A DNA stretch of 64,000 nucleotides, taken from positions 8,219,246 to 8,283,245 of the forward strand of contig OX422214.1 of assembly GCA_949130495.1 (NCBI GenBank). The letters run 5' to 3'. This document shows, in pieces, positions 24,116-35,943 of this stretch (position 1 is the stretch's first letter; the number at the start of each line of letters is the position of its first letter). The position numbers and the translations under genes were made by a program. Origin of the DNA: Sambucus nigra. Its lineage: Eukaryota > Streptophyta > Magnoliopsida > Dipsacales > Adoxaceae. The notes beneath the pieces are model-generated. The model had not been told where the DNA came from. It saw nothing but the letters and a program-made list of their open reading frames with translations, and ran no database searches.

Positions 24116-25283
24116 TTACACTGTTCGTCTTCTTCACCAAACTTCAGAGTTTTTCACCATTTTTAAACCTACAAACCTCTAAGATTCAATTTCCAACAAC
24201 TCATCATCAATACCCATCAACCCCTAACAGGTTACAGATCATTTCTATCATCCTAGGATCCTTAATTCGTCATTAATTATCATAATTACATAAAATTCCC
24301 AAATTAATTCACATGAACCCTAGTTTCCAAATTCCATTTCAAGAACCTAATCAACCCAGAATCATTCATCAATATATAATCCAATTCCATGATTAGTCCT
24401 CTACATACATGAATGAATTCCAACTACTAATTAAACCAATCCTTAATCATAATTTAAATCTCCAATTTTTCACCCAATTAACATATAAATCATGATTAAT
24501 TCCACCTAGACTAACATGAGCATGATTATTTCTAAAAGAAAGCAAGTAATAAACACTTGCCTCAAATATGATGGTCTAATCCGTTGGTGATGTTGGTATA
24601 TACGCGTTCCTCTCTTCGCGATCTACGCGTTGGTGGTCATGGTTGTGCAAGGTGATGCCAAATGAGCCTTCTCTCTTGGAAATTGATTCTCCCTCACACC
24701 CTCCATGGATGTTCTTGATTTGTGTAACCTCTTAACCCTAATGGAATTTCCTAGGCTGATATAATTACTCTTAATTTTCGTCCATTAATTTAGCCCAAAA
24801 ATACAATTTACCATAATGCCCTCTCGAGTTGCCGGTTAGGCCTAAAATCGCCCTGGGACCCAAACTAAACACCCGGGTATACTATTTTGACTATCTCGAC
24901 CCTCCCAGACTCAACGGCGCACTCGAAATGACCATACGAGTTACTAAAAATAAATTCTCTTTTTATCTCAATAACTTAGTCCCGACACGACTCACACGCG
25001 TGTTGGACTTAAGTTACCAAACTGTCGTATTTCTCACTTCTGACAATTTATCAATTATGATAAATCCATATTACATATCACACAGTAATATTTAATAGTT
25101 CACAACAATAAGTATTAACCCTTGGCACGCTAGTCAATAATTATTTTAATCCGGATTAATAACAAATTAATTTCTCACATTTTAATTTAATTAATCCAAC
25201 AACAATAATTAATCGCATACTTATTCCCATAATAATAATTAATCACATAATTTTTTAAATCGTCAAAAATATGGGGTGTTACA

Positions 25284-25457
25284 GAAAGCAATTGTTATCA
25301 GAACGTCGATCAAGTGAATACACTTCACAGAAAAAAAATAAATGTTGTGAACACAACAATCCTAATAGTAGGGCTTTATATCAAGAGCGTTAATGGAAGA
25401 ACGCATAAAACCCGCACAGATCCTAAAGACTCTAGAACCTGATGCTCTGATACCATC
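25284..25457 (-). mobile_element. Internal region 1 of complex A, right part
   Basis: It continues the A internal sequence after element B and aligns with 47257-47430. It contains the primer site (25444-25455). Confidence 0.85.
25444..25455 (-). other. Primer binding site of complex A, copy 1 (initiator tRNA-Met)
   Basis: The minus strand reads TGGTATCAGAGC two bases from the LTR that starts at 25458. Confidence 0.85.
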
Positions 25458-26007
25458 TGTAACACCCCGCTTAAAATAATAACGGGTGGCCAGCCCTATA
25501 CTACATTAAATCAGGAGTTTCAGATGGCTCAGTCTCAACACCAACTGTCGATACAAATATAATATAGACTAACTACCCGATATCATATAAGCGAGATGTT
25601 AAAATTAAATAAAATATGCAACAGACAACCAACCAACACTATAAAACTACTAATAGAGGAAAGAAAAATGCATACAAGAACTAAGATAAATGAAATGCTA
25701 GAATAAAATTAAATAAATAACAACAACCGAATATACCACAAAGGAGTAAACCTGAATAAGTTGTCGGGTCACAGCCAATACAATAATTGAAATGAAATTA
25801 ATTTACACATCTATAAATATTCCTTGGGTATAAACCCGATATACAACATGAATCCTACCTAGTTTTTAAAGAAGTAGGAAGCGACTACAATCTAAGTCCT
25901 GCAACAGTCCGCACCTGTCCATCATTTACGGTTTAGATATTCATACCATGTATATCCACAACATAAATATATCCATATTTTCATATCTATACAGATATAT
26001 ATATATC

Positions 26008-26045
<38 letters not shown>

Positions 26046-27019
26046 AAAACTATATCTCGTTCATATGTATAAGATATATATTTATACACTCGACTATAAG
26101 TATACATAATCCTCAATATACAAGCCGTCACCATAAACTCACTTAATTTACCTCGATATGTGAATACAATCCCTCACTTGAAGCATATTCATCCATTTTT
26201 CCTATGATGAATAGTCTCCCAAAATCATATGTATACATATATCCAACATTAGGGTTATCACCCAAAGTTTAGTGTAGGAAACCATCACTACACATACCAT
26301 CCATATCCGAGAGCTCATTGATGAATCTAGTAACAATTTCAACTATTGGTATACACATAACTAATAGTCTATAAGCCTCAAACTCAATCTTACATTAATC
26401 AAATAATCCCATTACTTAGGGAAAATACCCGTTGTAAATCACACATCGATAAACAACATCTACCCCAACTAGATTTACACACTCTACTCTAGTGGGTAAT
26501 ATGATCCCATCGCTCTCGATTTCGACTATGGTTCAATCACTCATATGAACTCCTAAATCTTATTGCGCTTGCAATCTGTTTCTTAAGTTAAACATTACTA
26601 GGGATACGCGACCACTCTCTCTCATCGGTCCTCAATAACATCTAAACTCACTTATGACCTCAAGCTAGAACTCCCGTCCTCCCTGAGATCCCTCACTACC
26701 TCGGAATGTCTATTATTAACACGCACGTAAGCAAAAAGGGACGATCTCCACCATTTATAACCATTTCATGATAACCCAGCTCTATCATGATAACATAACC
26801 GGCCAATCACTTCAGTTCCATATTTATTTCATTACGAAAAGAGGCATCCCATCCTCCTGAATCAGTTTAACATAGGCCCACAAGTTCCTATTCTACCTAG
26901 GGCCATATTCCCTTAATCTAATATCATAACCCTTCATAATAAACCTATTAATAAAGCCCCTTAGAATAAAACTCCAAAAGAAAAGGGGAAGAAAGAAATC
27001 CAAGTTTGGGCTAAAAATA

Positions 27020-27143
27020 GGGGACCAGTCGACCGGTCCTAGACCCTCGGTCGACCGCGGGTCCCAAATTTTACCTACGAAGAAATGCAGTAGGCTTTTC
27101 CCTTAAGGCGCGGTCGACCGGTCCCCTAGGCGCGGTCGACCGG
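27020..27143. repeat. TCGA-core palindrome cluster (GTCGAC type), LTR 2 of A
   Basis: Four GTCGAC-centred palindromes are present, matching 1810-1934; the first has one changed base (ACCAGTCGACCGGT). Confidence 0.88.
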
Positions 27144-27544
27144 CCATACCAGTTATCTTGGCCGATTTTCCCATTTTCAGCAAACCCTAAATCCTCAAAC
27201 ACCCAAATATCATCACCAAACTCCCAAATCTTTAACCCAATAATATTATTAACTTGTAAACTCATCCTACATCTCATCCCAACAATTTATATGTCATCAA
27301 CCCACGTATAAACTGAGACACCCCGCCTAATTAAATACCGGGTGATCAATCCTTTATTAAATTAAAATCAAGGTGAACAGTTGGTTCATTCTTAGCATCA
27401 CTGTCGCAAAATAAAAACTTTCCCAATTTAAACACCCTAAATATTTAAGCTAAGTGTCAAAACAATTTAAAACTTTATTTCCATTTTTATTAAATTCTAA
27501 TTTGAAAACCTTTTAAATAACCAATAGTTTAAGAATCACCTAAG

Positions 27545-29006
27545 TGGCGCGACTAAGATTTTGTCTCAAAAGTGCGTTTTCCTCTAGGCTCAAGTGCAAG
27601 CCTGTCGCTCAAGTAGTAACCCGGTAAGTCGGGATCGTATCCACAGGGATCGAGATTGCCAAATAGTAATAAGAGAATTTATTAAATCTTGAAAAGATTT
27701 CTTAAAAGAAACAAAAAGATGATTAATGATTGGGAAAATTTCTAGTGAAATAAAAATTTACTTAAGAAAAAACAAACTGAAAATTGCAAAAAAAATTTAG
27801 ATCTGACAAATTGGAGAAAATAGGGTAGGGTACAATCCCTCAATCCTTAACAAATTACCGTATAGAAACCTAGAATTATAAATTAAAATTATTGACTAGA
27901 TCCGGTCTTTATAAATTCTAAGCATTACATATATGAGGGATCTAGCCCGCATCATATGAAATCAAAGATAGATATAAAGCGGTGAATGATAAATTATACT
28001 CGCAAAGCGTTCTTAAACATCTCAATTACCTAGGGCAAGAGAGATTAAAAGATTGACAATGTTTGTATGAGTTTCTTTCACGATTCAATCAATATTTTAA
28101 TTTAACCTCTATTTTCTACATAAATAATTTGCCTTGGATTGAGTTCATGTACCCCAACCCTTGGGAATTTAGCTACTCATGATTTGGTTCAAGAATAAAT
28201 TCACATATAAAATTATGGATCTATAAGACATTGATAACAAATTGCAAAACAATTGAAAATTGAAAATAGAATTGAGATTAAATAAGAGAAGGGAATTTGA
28301 TACTTGAATTGAATTGAAGAATTGATACTTGAAATCTGCACTAGATGAACTTGAATCTTCAAACATACAAACTAGGGCTTTTCTAAGAGTATGAAAAACT
28401 AAAAAGGATTTCTAAACAAATGAATTTCTCTCTCTAATTTCTATTCTACTCTCTAGAATTTGTCTCCCTCTCTCTAGAATTCAACTCCTCTTGAAAATGA
28501 GGTAGGGCTTGGTCTTTTATAGCACCAAGTTGCACGAATTTGGCATCAAATTTCTCTTGTGGCACAAGTTTTCCAAGAGTTGCACTGCATTAAATGCATA
28601 ATTAATTGCCTGGATTTCGCATGACCGGACCGGTCCATTATCATGCAACTTCAAAACATCGTAACTTTTTCACCGTAGCTCGGATTGAGGTGCTGTTTTT
28701 TCCAGTGTTCTTGTAATTTAGAGCTCTTCAACTTTCTAGTTGGACGTACCTCCGGACTAAGGCTGAAAAATTACGAAAATTCCCTTCAACTCTCCATTTC
28801 TTGGTTTCTTTCACTGTTTTGAGTTCTCCTTCGCACTAACTTGCATGAAATACCTGTAAAACACATGAGAAATACACAAAACACGAAATACTTGCCAAAA
28901 AAGGTTAGTAGCATAAATAAGAGACAAATCCAAGCTAATTACACTGCACTGGATCATAAAAATACCGAAATTAAGGGGATAAATACGAAGAATATGTGCC
29001 TAATCA
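27545..29006 (-). repeat. Left LTR of element D
   Basis: This 1.46-kb LTR contains GGTAAGTCGGGATCG and TCCACAGGGATCGAG near 27625-27655, a motif it shares with elements E and G. It also has the palindrome GGACCGGTCC near 28627-28636. The 65-residue open frame inside (28169-28366) repeats in the other LTR (34733-34930) and has no protein features. Confidence 0.92.
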
Positions 29007-29014
29007 CACCCCCT
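29007..29014 (-). other. Polypurine tract of element D (3')
   Basis: The minus strand reads AGGGGGTG directly before the LTR. A second copy of this module is at 30601-30608. Confidence 0.75.
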
Positions 29015-29021
29015 AACTTAG

Positions 29022-29111
29022 AACTTTGCGCGTCCCGAGCAATGTAAAAGAAATAAGTTTAAAGTTAACTTTGCGCGTCCCGAGCAATGTAAAAGAAATA
29101 AGTTTAAAGTT
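29022..29111. repeat. Perfect 45-base tandem duplication next to the purine tract of D
   Basis: The unit beginning AACTTTGCGCGTCCCGAG occupies 29022-29066 and again 29067-29111 without a difference, which suggests a recent event. Confidence 0.95.
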
Positions 29112-30885
29112 CAACTCTTGAAAATTCTTTTATTGGGATAGAATACCTTTTTCGCAGGCAAGCGATTGCATTTAGCGTATGCAACAAGCCTTTAAACCCC
29201 TAGGTTACCCTAGTAGGACGAGTTTTGTCTCATGAGGGTTTGCAGTGAATACACCCACAAAATTCTTTATTGACTCAAATAAATATCAAAATAATTAAAA
29301 ATTGTACAATTTAAACTTTTCAAAAAATAATCACCATAAATTCATATTCAAATGTCTCAAACCAAAGTGTGTGTGTGCAAAGCCAAAAAATTAACCTCAA
29401 ATTTCCACCGATTGAGCATTACGTTACTTTCCGAAAATTCGTTTTGATTCAAAATCTTACGGATTGCACTCACAAACGAATCACTCGGATTGTGGTTATT
29501 TTCTCTCGGTATGCATGATATAAAGAGTAAATATAATGGACACAAATTCACGCATACAAAATTAAAAAGAAGGAAATATATGGTGAAAAGATCTCATCAT
29601 TGGAATACAGTTATTAGGAAATGGGAACATCACCTCTAATTCACACCATTTAATCTCTCATATTATCTTTTCATGTCTTAGCTCTCCATGCAGTAATTAA
29701 TTTCGCCATTTGGACTCAGTTAGGACTTTTTGGGTTAAAAAATGTAAAGGGTAAAAATAGGAATGGATGGAATGTTCGGAATTGGAAAATGTCCTTATGG
29801 TGTCCATTTGTGCTTTTTCGGGCATTTGCTCATTTTTCTCTTTCTTTTTCAATTTTCATTTTTTCTTTTCTTGCTATTTTTGTTGAGCATATCTATTTTT
29901 TATTTCTTGCCCCTTTTTATTGCACAATTTGGACTTTATTTTATGAATATTTAATTTTCACAATTCCGGGCTATTTGGGTTTTTCGGGTTGTCAAACGAA
30001 AGGGAAATATTTTATTAGGCTCAAAGTGGGTTGCAAAGGGATAATTTTTCACATCTTTTTATGGCCAATATTTTTGGGTAACAAACGAGGGCCTACTTCA
30101 TTGTCCAAATTGCTAATCACATTACCATATGCATCTCGAGATTAATTAAGTTTAGAGATATATTTAGCACGAATTTCGAGATAACATTTCACACATTTTC
30201 CATAACCGATCAAAACAAAGGATTGAGATCATCAACGACTTATTAAAACGCTGAAAAGAACTTTGAGTTAATCATAAACTCGGATTGATTTAAAAACTCA
30301 TAAAAAATTGAAAGGCTCGAAATCTCACTAGGTTTGATCAATCTCCACACTTATTCGTTAAGTCGTCAATTTTCTTTCAATTTCCATCTTCGGTCAATTT
30401 TGGCTTAGTGCATTTTGATTGTTAACAATTTGAGACTTCAAACAGAATAAAGGTGACATTTTTGAAAAATTTAAATTCCAATTTTTATTTATTTTGAACA
30501 AAAATATTTTTGACTTTTTTTCAATTTTCTAAAAAACACACTTGGAAAGAACATGTGATCGAATCAATGAATCTAAACAATAAATGGGAAGAATATCCCA
30601 CACCCCCTAGCTTAAATGTTGCATTGTCCTCAATGTAAATCAAGAACACAACATAAAGAGAGGAAAAGAAAGATATTACCCAAATGGAGCGATCCCCGAT
30701 GAGTGCGAGTCCATTGAATCTACAAAACATGTTAGAACCAAGCATACAAAAAAAATAACAATACTTGAACTAATTACTCTAAATGCAACAAGACACTATA
30801 TAACACTTATACATGACTCAAAAATACAACAAAAATCACCCCATACGCGTCGGGGGTGCGACGACCTCTTATCTCTCTCCACAAA
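29112..30885 (-). mobile_element. 3' non-coding internal region of element D
   Basis: No retroviral motif is visible on either strand. The 118-residue plus-strand frame (29789-30145) lies in a T-rich stretch and is not supported. Several blocks match element E in the same order: TTAAACCCCTAGGTTACCC near 29191, GGCTCAAAGTGGGTTG near 30018, the repeated purine-tract module at 30601, and GAGCGATCCCC near 30687. The region therefore behaves as conserved non-coding DNA and not as decayed pol. Confidence 0.75.
30601..30608 (-). other. Second (internal) polypurine tract copy in element D
   Basis: CACCCCCTAGCTTAAATG on the plus strand repeats the 3' tract CACCCCCTAACTTAGAAC, and the following bases (GTCC, then CAATGTAAA) are repeated too. 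It lies about 280 bases beyond the protease frame. Element E has the same arrangement at 59969-59976. Confidence 0.6.
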
Positions 30886-32004
30886 TCACCCGATCCCTTT
30901 CACTGGGTACGAGGCACGCCTCGTCTCTCCACTCTTACCATCATAAGTGAATAGCCGGAACAAATTGGGCCCGTGCCCATAGATAAAGGAAAGACCGGGA
31001 GATGCATTATGATAAACCGGAAAAGGATCCGCTTGTTGCTTAGCACGTGAGTTGGTCGCTAAGTCGGACGAGATTTGAGTCGTATCTTCAAGTACCTCCG
31101 AAGACTCAAATGGTATGGGTGGAGGTTTAGGAAGGAGAAATTCATCAATTCTATTGTCCCACTCGCTTTCGTCTAAATGACGAAATGAGGCCCAAAAAGA
31201 TTGGACTTCATCATTTAGGCTCGCATCCACCGGTCCGAACTCGCGGTCAAACTGTGCTAGGCTCAACTCCTCTAGCTCTCTCTCTTGCTTGGTGTCCTCA
31301 ACATGCCTTGCGTGCTCACTCACCGAATGATAGGGTGGTGTGGGTGGGTGGTAATCGAGGAGAAATGTATCGATAGTGTCCTGCCATTCACCTTCCTCTA
31401 AGTATTTCGACGAGCCTCTCCCGACACACTCTAAATCTCCTCTTTCACTCTTGTTCGTGGGCTCACTCATGCTCTCAAATGCATTAACTAAACATACATC
31501 CCCTACCTTGCTCTCGATGACACAACCTTCCCCTAATGGTTCTTCCTTGTAAGTTCTTTCCTGCTCGTGTGCTTCCCCAAAAAGATCCAACCCTCGCGGT
31601 TCCCCTTCATCACCCTCTCTTATGGAATTATTAAAGATATTTGTTTCGAGGGTCATGTTCCCGAAAGTTAATTGCATACGCCCACTTCGGGTATTGATAA
31701 GAGCATTAGCTGTAGCTAAAAATGGGCGGCCAAGAATAGCGGGAACATGATTACTTGGGAGAACGGAAGGTTCTTCATCCCAAATTACAAAATCCACCGG
31801 GAAGTAGAAAGTGTATATTTGGACAATCACATCCTCAACAATTCCCCGAGGAAACTTCACAGAACAATCCGCGAGCTGGAGAGTCATATTGGTGGTCTTA
31901 AGGGCCCCCAGTTCTAGTTGCCTATAGATGGAATAGGACATAATGTTAACACTAGCCCCTGATCTATTAGAACTCTCTCGATTCGGTTCTTCACCAAGAT
32001 ACAC
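30886..32004 (-). pseudogene. Protease and acidic C-terminal extension, element D
   Basis: From about residue 16 the frame reads GASVNIMSYSIYRQL, the protease active-site region of Athila/Tat elements, and later ILGRPFLATANALI (residues 90-103), the second conserved protease segment. The aspartate side of the active site lies in the other frame (see 31914-33485), so a frameshift falls inside the catalytic motif. Past about residue 125 is an acidic region with two similar segments, EWQDTIDTFLLDYHPP and EWDNRIDEFLLPKPPP. No RT follows; the frame stops at 30886. I do not recognise the function of the C-terminal part. Confidence 0.82.
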
Positions 32005-33485
32005 GAAATAGTGGGCGCACCCGGATCTTTATATTTTAACGGAAAGTCACTCGACAAGACTGCGCTGACATTTTGGGCCAAAGAGACGTTCTGGTTTACC
32101 TTTAGCTTGCGTTTCACCGTGAGTAAGTCCTTAATAAACTTGGCATACACGGGAATTCTCTGTATAGTCTCGAGAAAAGGTAAATTAATTTTTACTTGCT
32201 TAAGGACTTCCAGAACTTCATCACGGGAGGTCGTTTTCGAGTGAGAGACCAACCGTTGCGGGTATGGGGCAGCGGTGGGGGTGATGGCCTTGGGTCCACT
32301 AGTATTTTCCTCCTCCTCACTCTCAATTAAAGGGGCATCTTCGGCCTCTCTTGTGCCGGGTGAAACCTCTTTATCTTTAGATGCATTACGTGGGGGAGGT
32401 AACAAATCAACTACTTTCCCACTACGTAGAGTGGTAATAGCGCTACATTGCTCTCGATGGTCGTGGGATGTAATGCCAACACTGCTTTGTCCTAGGGGAG
32501 GTCGTTGGCTTTGAGTAGGAAATTTTCCCTTCTCTTGGACATTCGATGCAGTTTGCAACCTTGAGATGCTAGTATATATGTCATTGAACATTCGATCATA
32601 CTTAGCACTTGTCTCCTTTTGAGATTGGATGAGGTGATTTAAGTTATCCTCAAGAGATCTCCTCGGTGGAGCAACATACGGACCAGGAGGTGGTACCTGC
32701 ATAGGATTTGGCATTGGAGGAGCCACTTGCTGAAATTGAGGAGGTGGTGGTATAATCATATGTGGGTTAGGAACGATCCCACCTTGGGGTTGTCCATAAT
32801 TGAACCCAGGATTCCTCCACGATTGATTATATGCATTCCCTTGCTGTGCATTATAATTTCCACGAAACCCCCCTATTGCCTCAACATGTTCAGTGTACAT
32901 TGCCCTGTATGCAGGGATAGTAGGACATCCTTTGGTAGAATGACCCGCATCACAAATGGCACACACTTTCTCCTTCCCGGCTTGTACGGGTCCAGCTACT
33001 TCTCTCAATCGCACTTCAAGCATATCTCTAAAATTCTTCTCCAATTGGTCAAATTTTCGATCTAACAAAGTGTCCTTGTCCAAGTGATAGATACCGGACG
33101 CAGCAGGCAAGTTGGACACTTGTCGATTTCGATTTTGACTATTGGGGTCAGAAACATCCCATGATTGCGTAGTCTCTGCTACATATCTCAAATGAGCCTC
33201 GGCATCGCTCGAATTTAACTCCCAAAAAGGTCTTTCACACATGGTTTGAACAAGTTGTTTAGATGCTAAAGTAAGGCCTTGATGAAAAAATGAAATCAGA
33301 TGATGCTTTTCAAAACCGTGATGTGGGCATGCACTAACCAACTCCTGAAATCTCTCCCAACATTTATCAAAAGCCTCATTCTCATTTTGACGAAAAGCTT
33401 GAATTTGGGCTTTAACGGAATTGGTTTTGTGTTGTGGAAAAAATTTTGATATAAACTTGGATTGCATATCTCTCCAGGATAACAC
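31914..33485 (-). pseudogene. Gag capsid C-terminal half, zinc knuckle and protease start, element D
   Basis: The first 110 residues (LSWRDMQSKFISKFFPQHKT, then FDKCWERFQELVSACPHHG) are the retrotransposon gag family seen in Athila/Tat elements. One zinc knuckle, CAICDAGHSTKGC, lies at residues 175-187. A proline/glutamine-rich linker and the segment before the protease (SCILVKNRIERVLID) follow. It is in frame with 33510-33998 and separated from it by one TGA at 33510-33512 (probably from TGG). The initial GTG codon is not a true start. The final residues after IERVLID are out of frame. Confidence 0.88.
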
Positions 33486-33509
33486 AGAATTTGGGGGTAG
33501 GGACCATAA

Positions 33510-33998
33510 TCAAGTTTTAGCTTTATACTTTAAGGAAAAAGGGAAGAGCTTCAACCAGATTACATCTTGTGGACAGTCTTGATCACCAAACGTTTCACAT
33601 GTATCTTCGAATTCTCGAATATGGAGATATGGTTTTTCAGAATCCATCCCATGAAATGTAGGAAGAATTTGGATCATACCATTCCGAAAGTGGAACTGAC
33701 CGGCATTATACGGGAGTAAAATGCAACCAGGGGTAACAGATCGCTCCGGAAATAACAAATCTTTCATGGGAAGGTAAGGTATCTCCTCCTCTCCAGCACC
33801 AACACCGACACTACCATGATCCGACATATCGCTACCGAAAGGTTCAGAATTCTCACTCCGGGTTTGACTCAATGAACGACTTGTGATGGAATTATTAGGC
33901 GAAGGAGGTGGAGCCCAAAAATGAGGAGACTCAGAATTTTCAGAACTTGCTTCGGCAATAGGATTTTCGTGAACTTGGGTGGGAGATGAATTTTGCAA
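33510..33998 (-). pseudogene. Gag N-terminal part, element D
   Basis: This serine- and proline-rich leader is followed by LPMKDLLFPERSVTPGC and PYLHIREFEDTCETFG, the entry to the gag core of Athila-like elements. The open frame starts at a TTG with no convincing ATG upstream; an A-rich run on the minus strand precedes it. The true start may be lost or be an internal ATG (residue 58). It ends at the TGA that splits gag. Confidence 0.82.
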
Positions 33999-34082
33999 AT
34001 AAGCACATAAAAGATGAATTTTTTTTTTTTTTCGAAATCACTTGTAGATAAAAATAACTTTCTTGAAAATTTAACAATTTCG

Positions 34083-34102
34083 GATCCCCGGCAACGGCGC
34101 CA
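34083..34102 (-). other. Primer binding site of element D (tRNA-Asp)
   Basis: The plus strand reads GATCCCCGGCAACGGCGCCA, identical to the 3' end of plant tRNA-Asp including CCA. It is six bases from the LTR start. Athila-type elements use this tRNA. Confidence 0.9.
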
Positions 34103-34108
34103 AAAACT

Positions 34109-35571
34109 TGGCGCGACTAAGATTTTGTCTCAAAAGTGCGTTTTCCTCTAGGCTCAAGTGCAAGCCTGTCGCTCAAGTAATAACCCGGTAAGTCGGGATC
34201 GTATCCACAGGGATCGAGATTGCCAAATAGTAATAAGAAAAATTATTAAATCTTGAAATGATTTCTTAAAAGAAACAAAAAGATGATTAATGATTAGGAA
34301 AATTTCTAGTGAAATAAAAATTTACTTAAGAAAAAACAAACTGAAAATTGCAAAAAAAAATTAGATCTGACAAATGGGAGAAAATAGGGTAGGGTACAAT
34401 CCCTCAATCCTTAACAAATTACCGTATAGAAACCTAGAATTATAAATTAAAATTATTGACTAGATCTGGTCTTTATAAATTCTAAGCATTACATATATGA
34501 GGGATCTAGCCCGCATCATATGAAATCAAAGATAGATATAAAGCGGTGAATGATAAATTATGCTCGCAAAGCGTTCTTAAACATCTCAAGTACCTAGGAC
34601 AAGAGAGATTAAAAGATTGACAATGTTTGTATGAGTTTCTTTCACGATTCAATCAATATTTTAATTTAACCTCTATTTTCTACATAAATAATTTGCCTTG
34701 GATTGAGTTCATGTACCCCAACCCTTGGGAATTTAGCTACTCATGATTTGGTTCAAGAATAAATTCACATATAAAATTATGGATCTACAAGACATTGATA
34801 ACAAATTGCAAAACAATTGAAAATTGAAAATAGAATTAAGATTAAATAAGAGAAGGGAATTTGATACTTGAATTGAATTGAAGAATTGATACTTGAAATC
34901 TGCACAAGATGAACTTGAATCTTCAAACATACAAACTAGGGCTTTTATAAGAGTATGAAAAACTAAAAAGGATTTCTAAACAAATGAATTTCTCTCTCTA
35001 ATTTCTATTCTACTCTCTAGAATTTGTCTCCCTCTCTCTAGAATTCAACTCCTCTTGAAAATGAGGTAGGGCTTGGTCTTTTATAGCACCAAGTTGCACG
35101 AATTTGGCATCAAATTTCTCTTGTGGCACAAGTTTTCCAAGAGTTGCACTGCATTAAATGCATAATTAATTGCCTGGATTTCGCATGACCGGACCGGTCC
35201 ATTATCGTGCAACTTCAAAACATCGTAACTTCTTCACCGTAACTCGGATTGAGGTGCCGTTTTTTCCAGTGTTCTTGTAATTTAGAGCTCTTCAACTTTC
35301 TAGTTGGCCCCACCTCCAGACTAAGGCTAAAAAATTACGAAAATGCCCTTCAACTCTCCATTTCTTGGTTTCTTTCACTGTTTTGAGTTCTCCTTCGCAC
35401 TAACTTGCATGAAATACCTGTAAAACACATGAGAAATACACAAAACACGAAATACTTGCCAAAAAAGGTTAGTAGAATAAATAAGAGACAAATCCAAGCT
35501 AATTACACTGCACGGGATCATAAAAATACCGAAATTAAGGGGATAAATACGAAAGAATATGTGCCTAATCA
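34109..35571 (-). repeat. Right LTR of element D (5' LTR in element orientation)
   Basis: It matches 27545-29006 throughout, from TGGCGCGACTAAG to GTGCCTAATCA. Confidence 0.92.
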
Positions 35572-35890
35572 ATAAGTGCTATGGATAGCAATCAACACAA
35601 AAGGATTAATCCATCTAGATTAACCAAACCAAATTTAAACTACAAATGAAATCATCCTGACAAGAGTTAATACTTAAAGAGTACCGAATACTGAAAATAA
35701 AAGAACATACATCTCTGACAAATCTATACTGAATGGGAAATGGGCGACACATGCCCTAACTATGAAGAACTATAACAAGAACCGAATCAATGAAGAGGTC
35801 GTCTACAACAAAGACCTGCAACTCCCACATAAGCTACAGCACGTCCAATCCAAAGAACCTATGCATGACGCCCCTGTGGCTGGGCACCTG

Positions 35891-35892
<2 letters not shown>

Positions 35893-35941
<49 letters not shown>
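35893..35941. repeat. (AT)n microsatellite in solo LTR C
   Basis: About 48 bases of pure AT repeats lie at the place where the N LTR has a short TATATACATATATATAC. Confidence 0.95.

Positions 35942-35943
<2 letters not shown>

Larger units (their letters stand above)
27545..35571 (-). mobile_element. Element D: Athila-like gag-protease retrotransposon without RT or integrase (TR-GAG type)
   Basis: The LTRs 27545-29006 and 34109-35571 run from TGGCGCGACT to CTAATCA. They differ by roughly 25-35 bases by eye (about 2 percent). The flanks are CTAAG and ATAAG, a 5-base TSD with one change. The primer site is a 20-base match to plant tRNA-Asp, as in Athila elements. Only gag and protease-like sequence is found; RT, RNase H and integrase are absent and the space for them is non-coding. 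That pattern is known as a terminal-repeat retrotransposon with a gag domain (TR-GAG). It would need enzymes from another element. Confidence 0.88.

Noticed and set aside
29789..30145. 118-residue hydrophobic plus-strand frame in element D (and 58935-59270 in E)
   Set aside because: Both are antisense to the element and come from pyrimidine-rich tracts at matching places. The tract may matter, but the proteins share no alignable sequence.
34083..34102. Possible tRNA-Asp gene fragment
   Set aside because: Only the 3' 20 bases are present, placed six bases from an LTR, which is the definition of a primer binding site.
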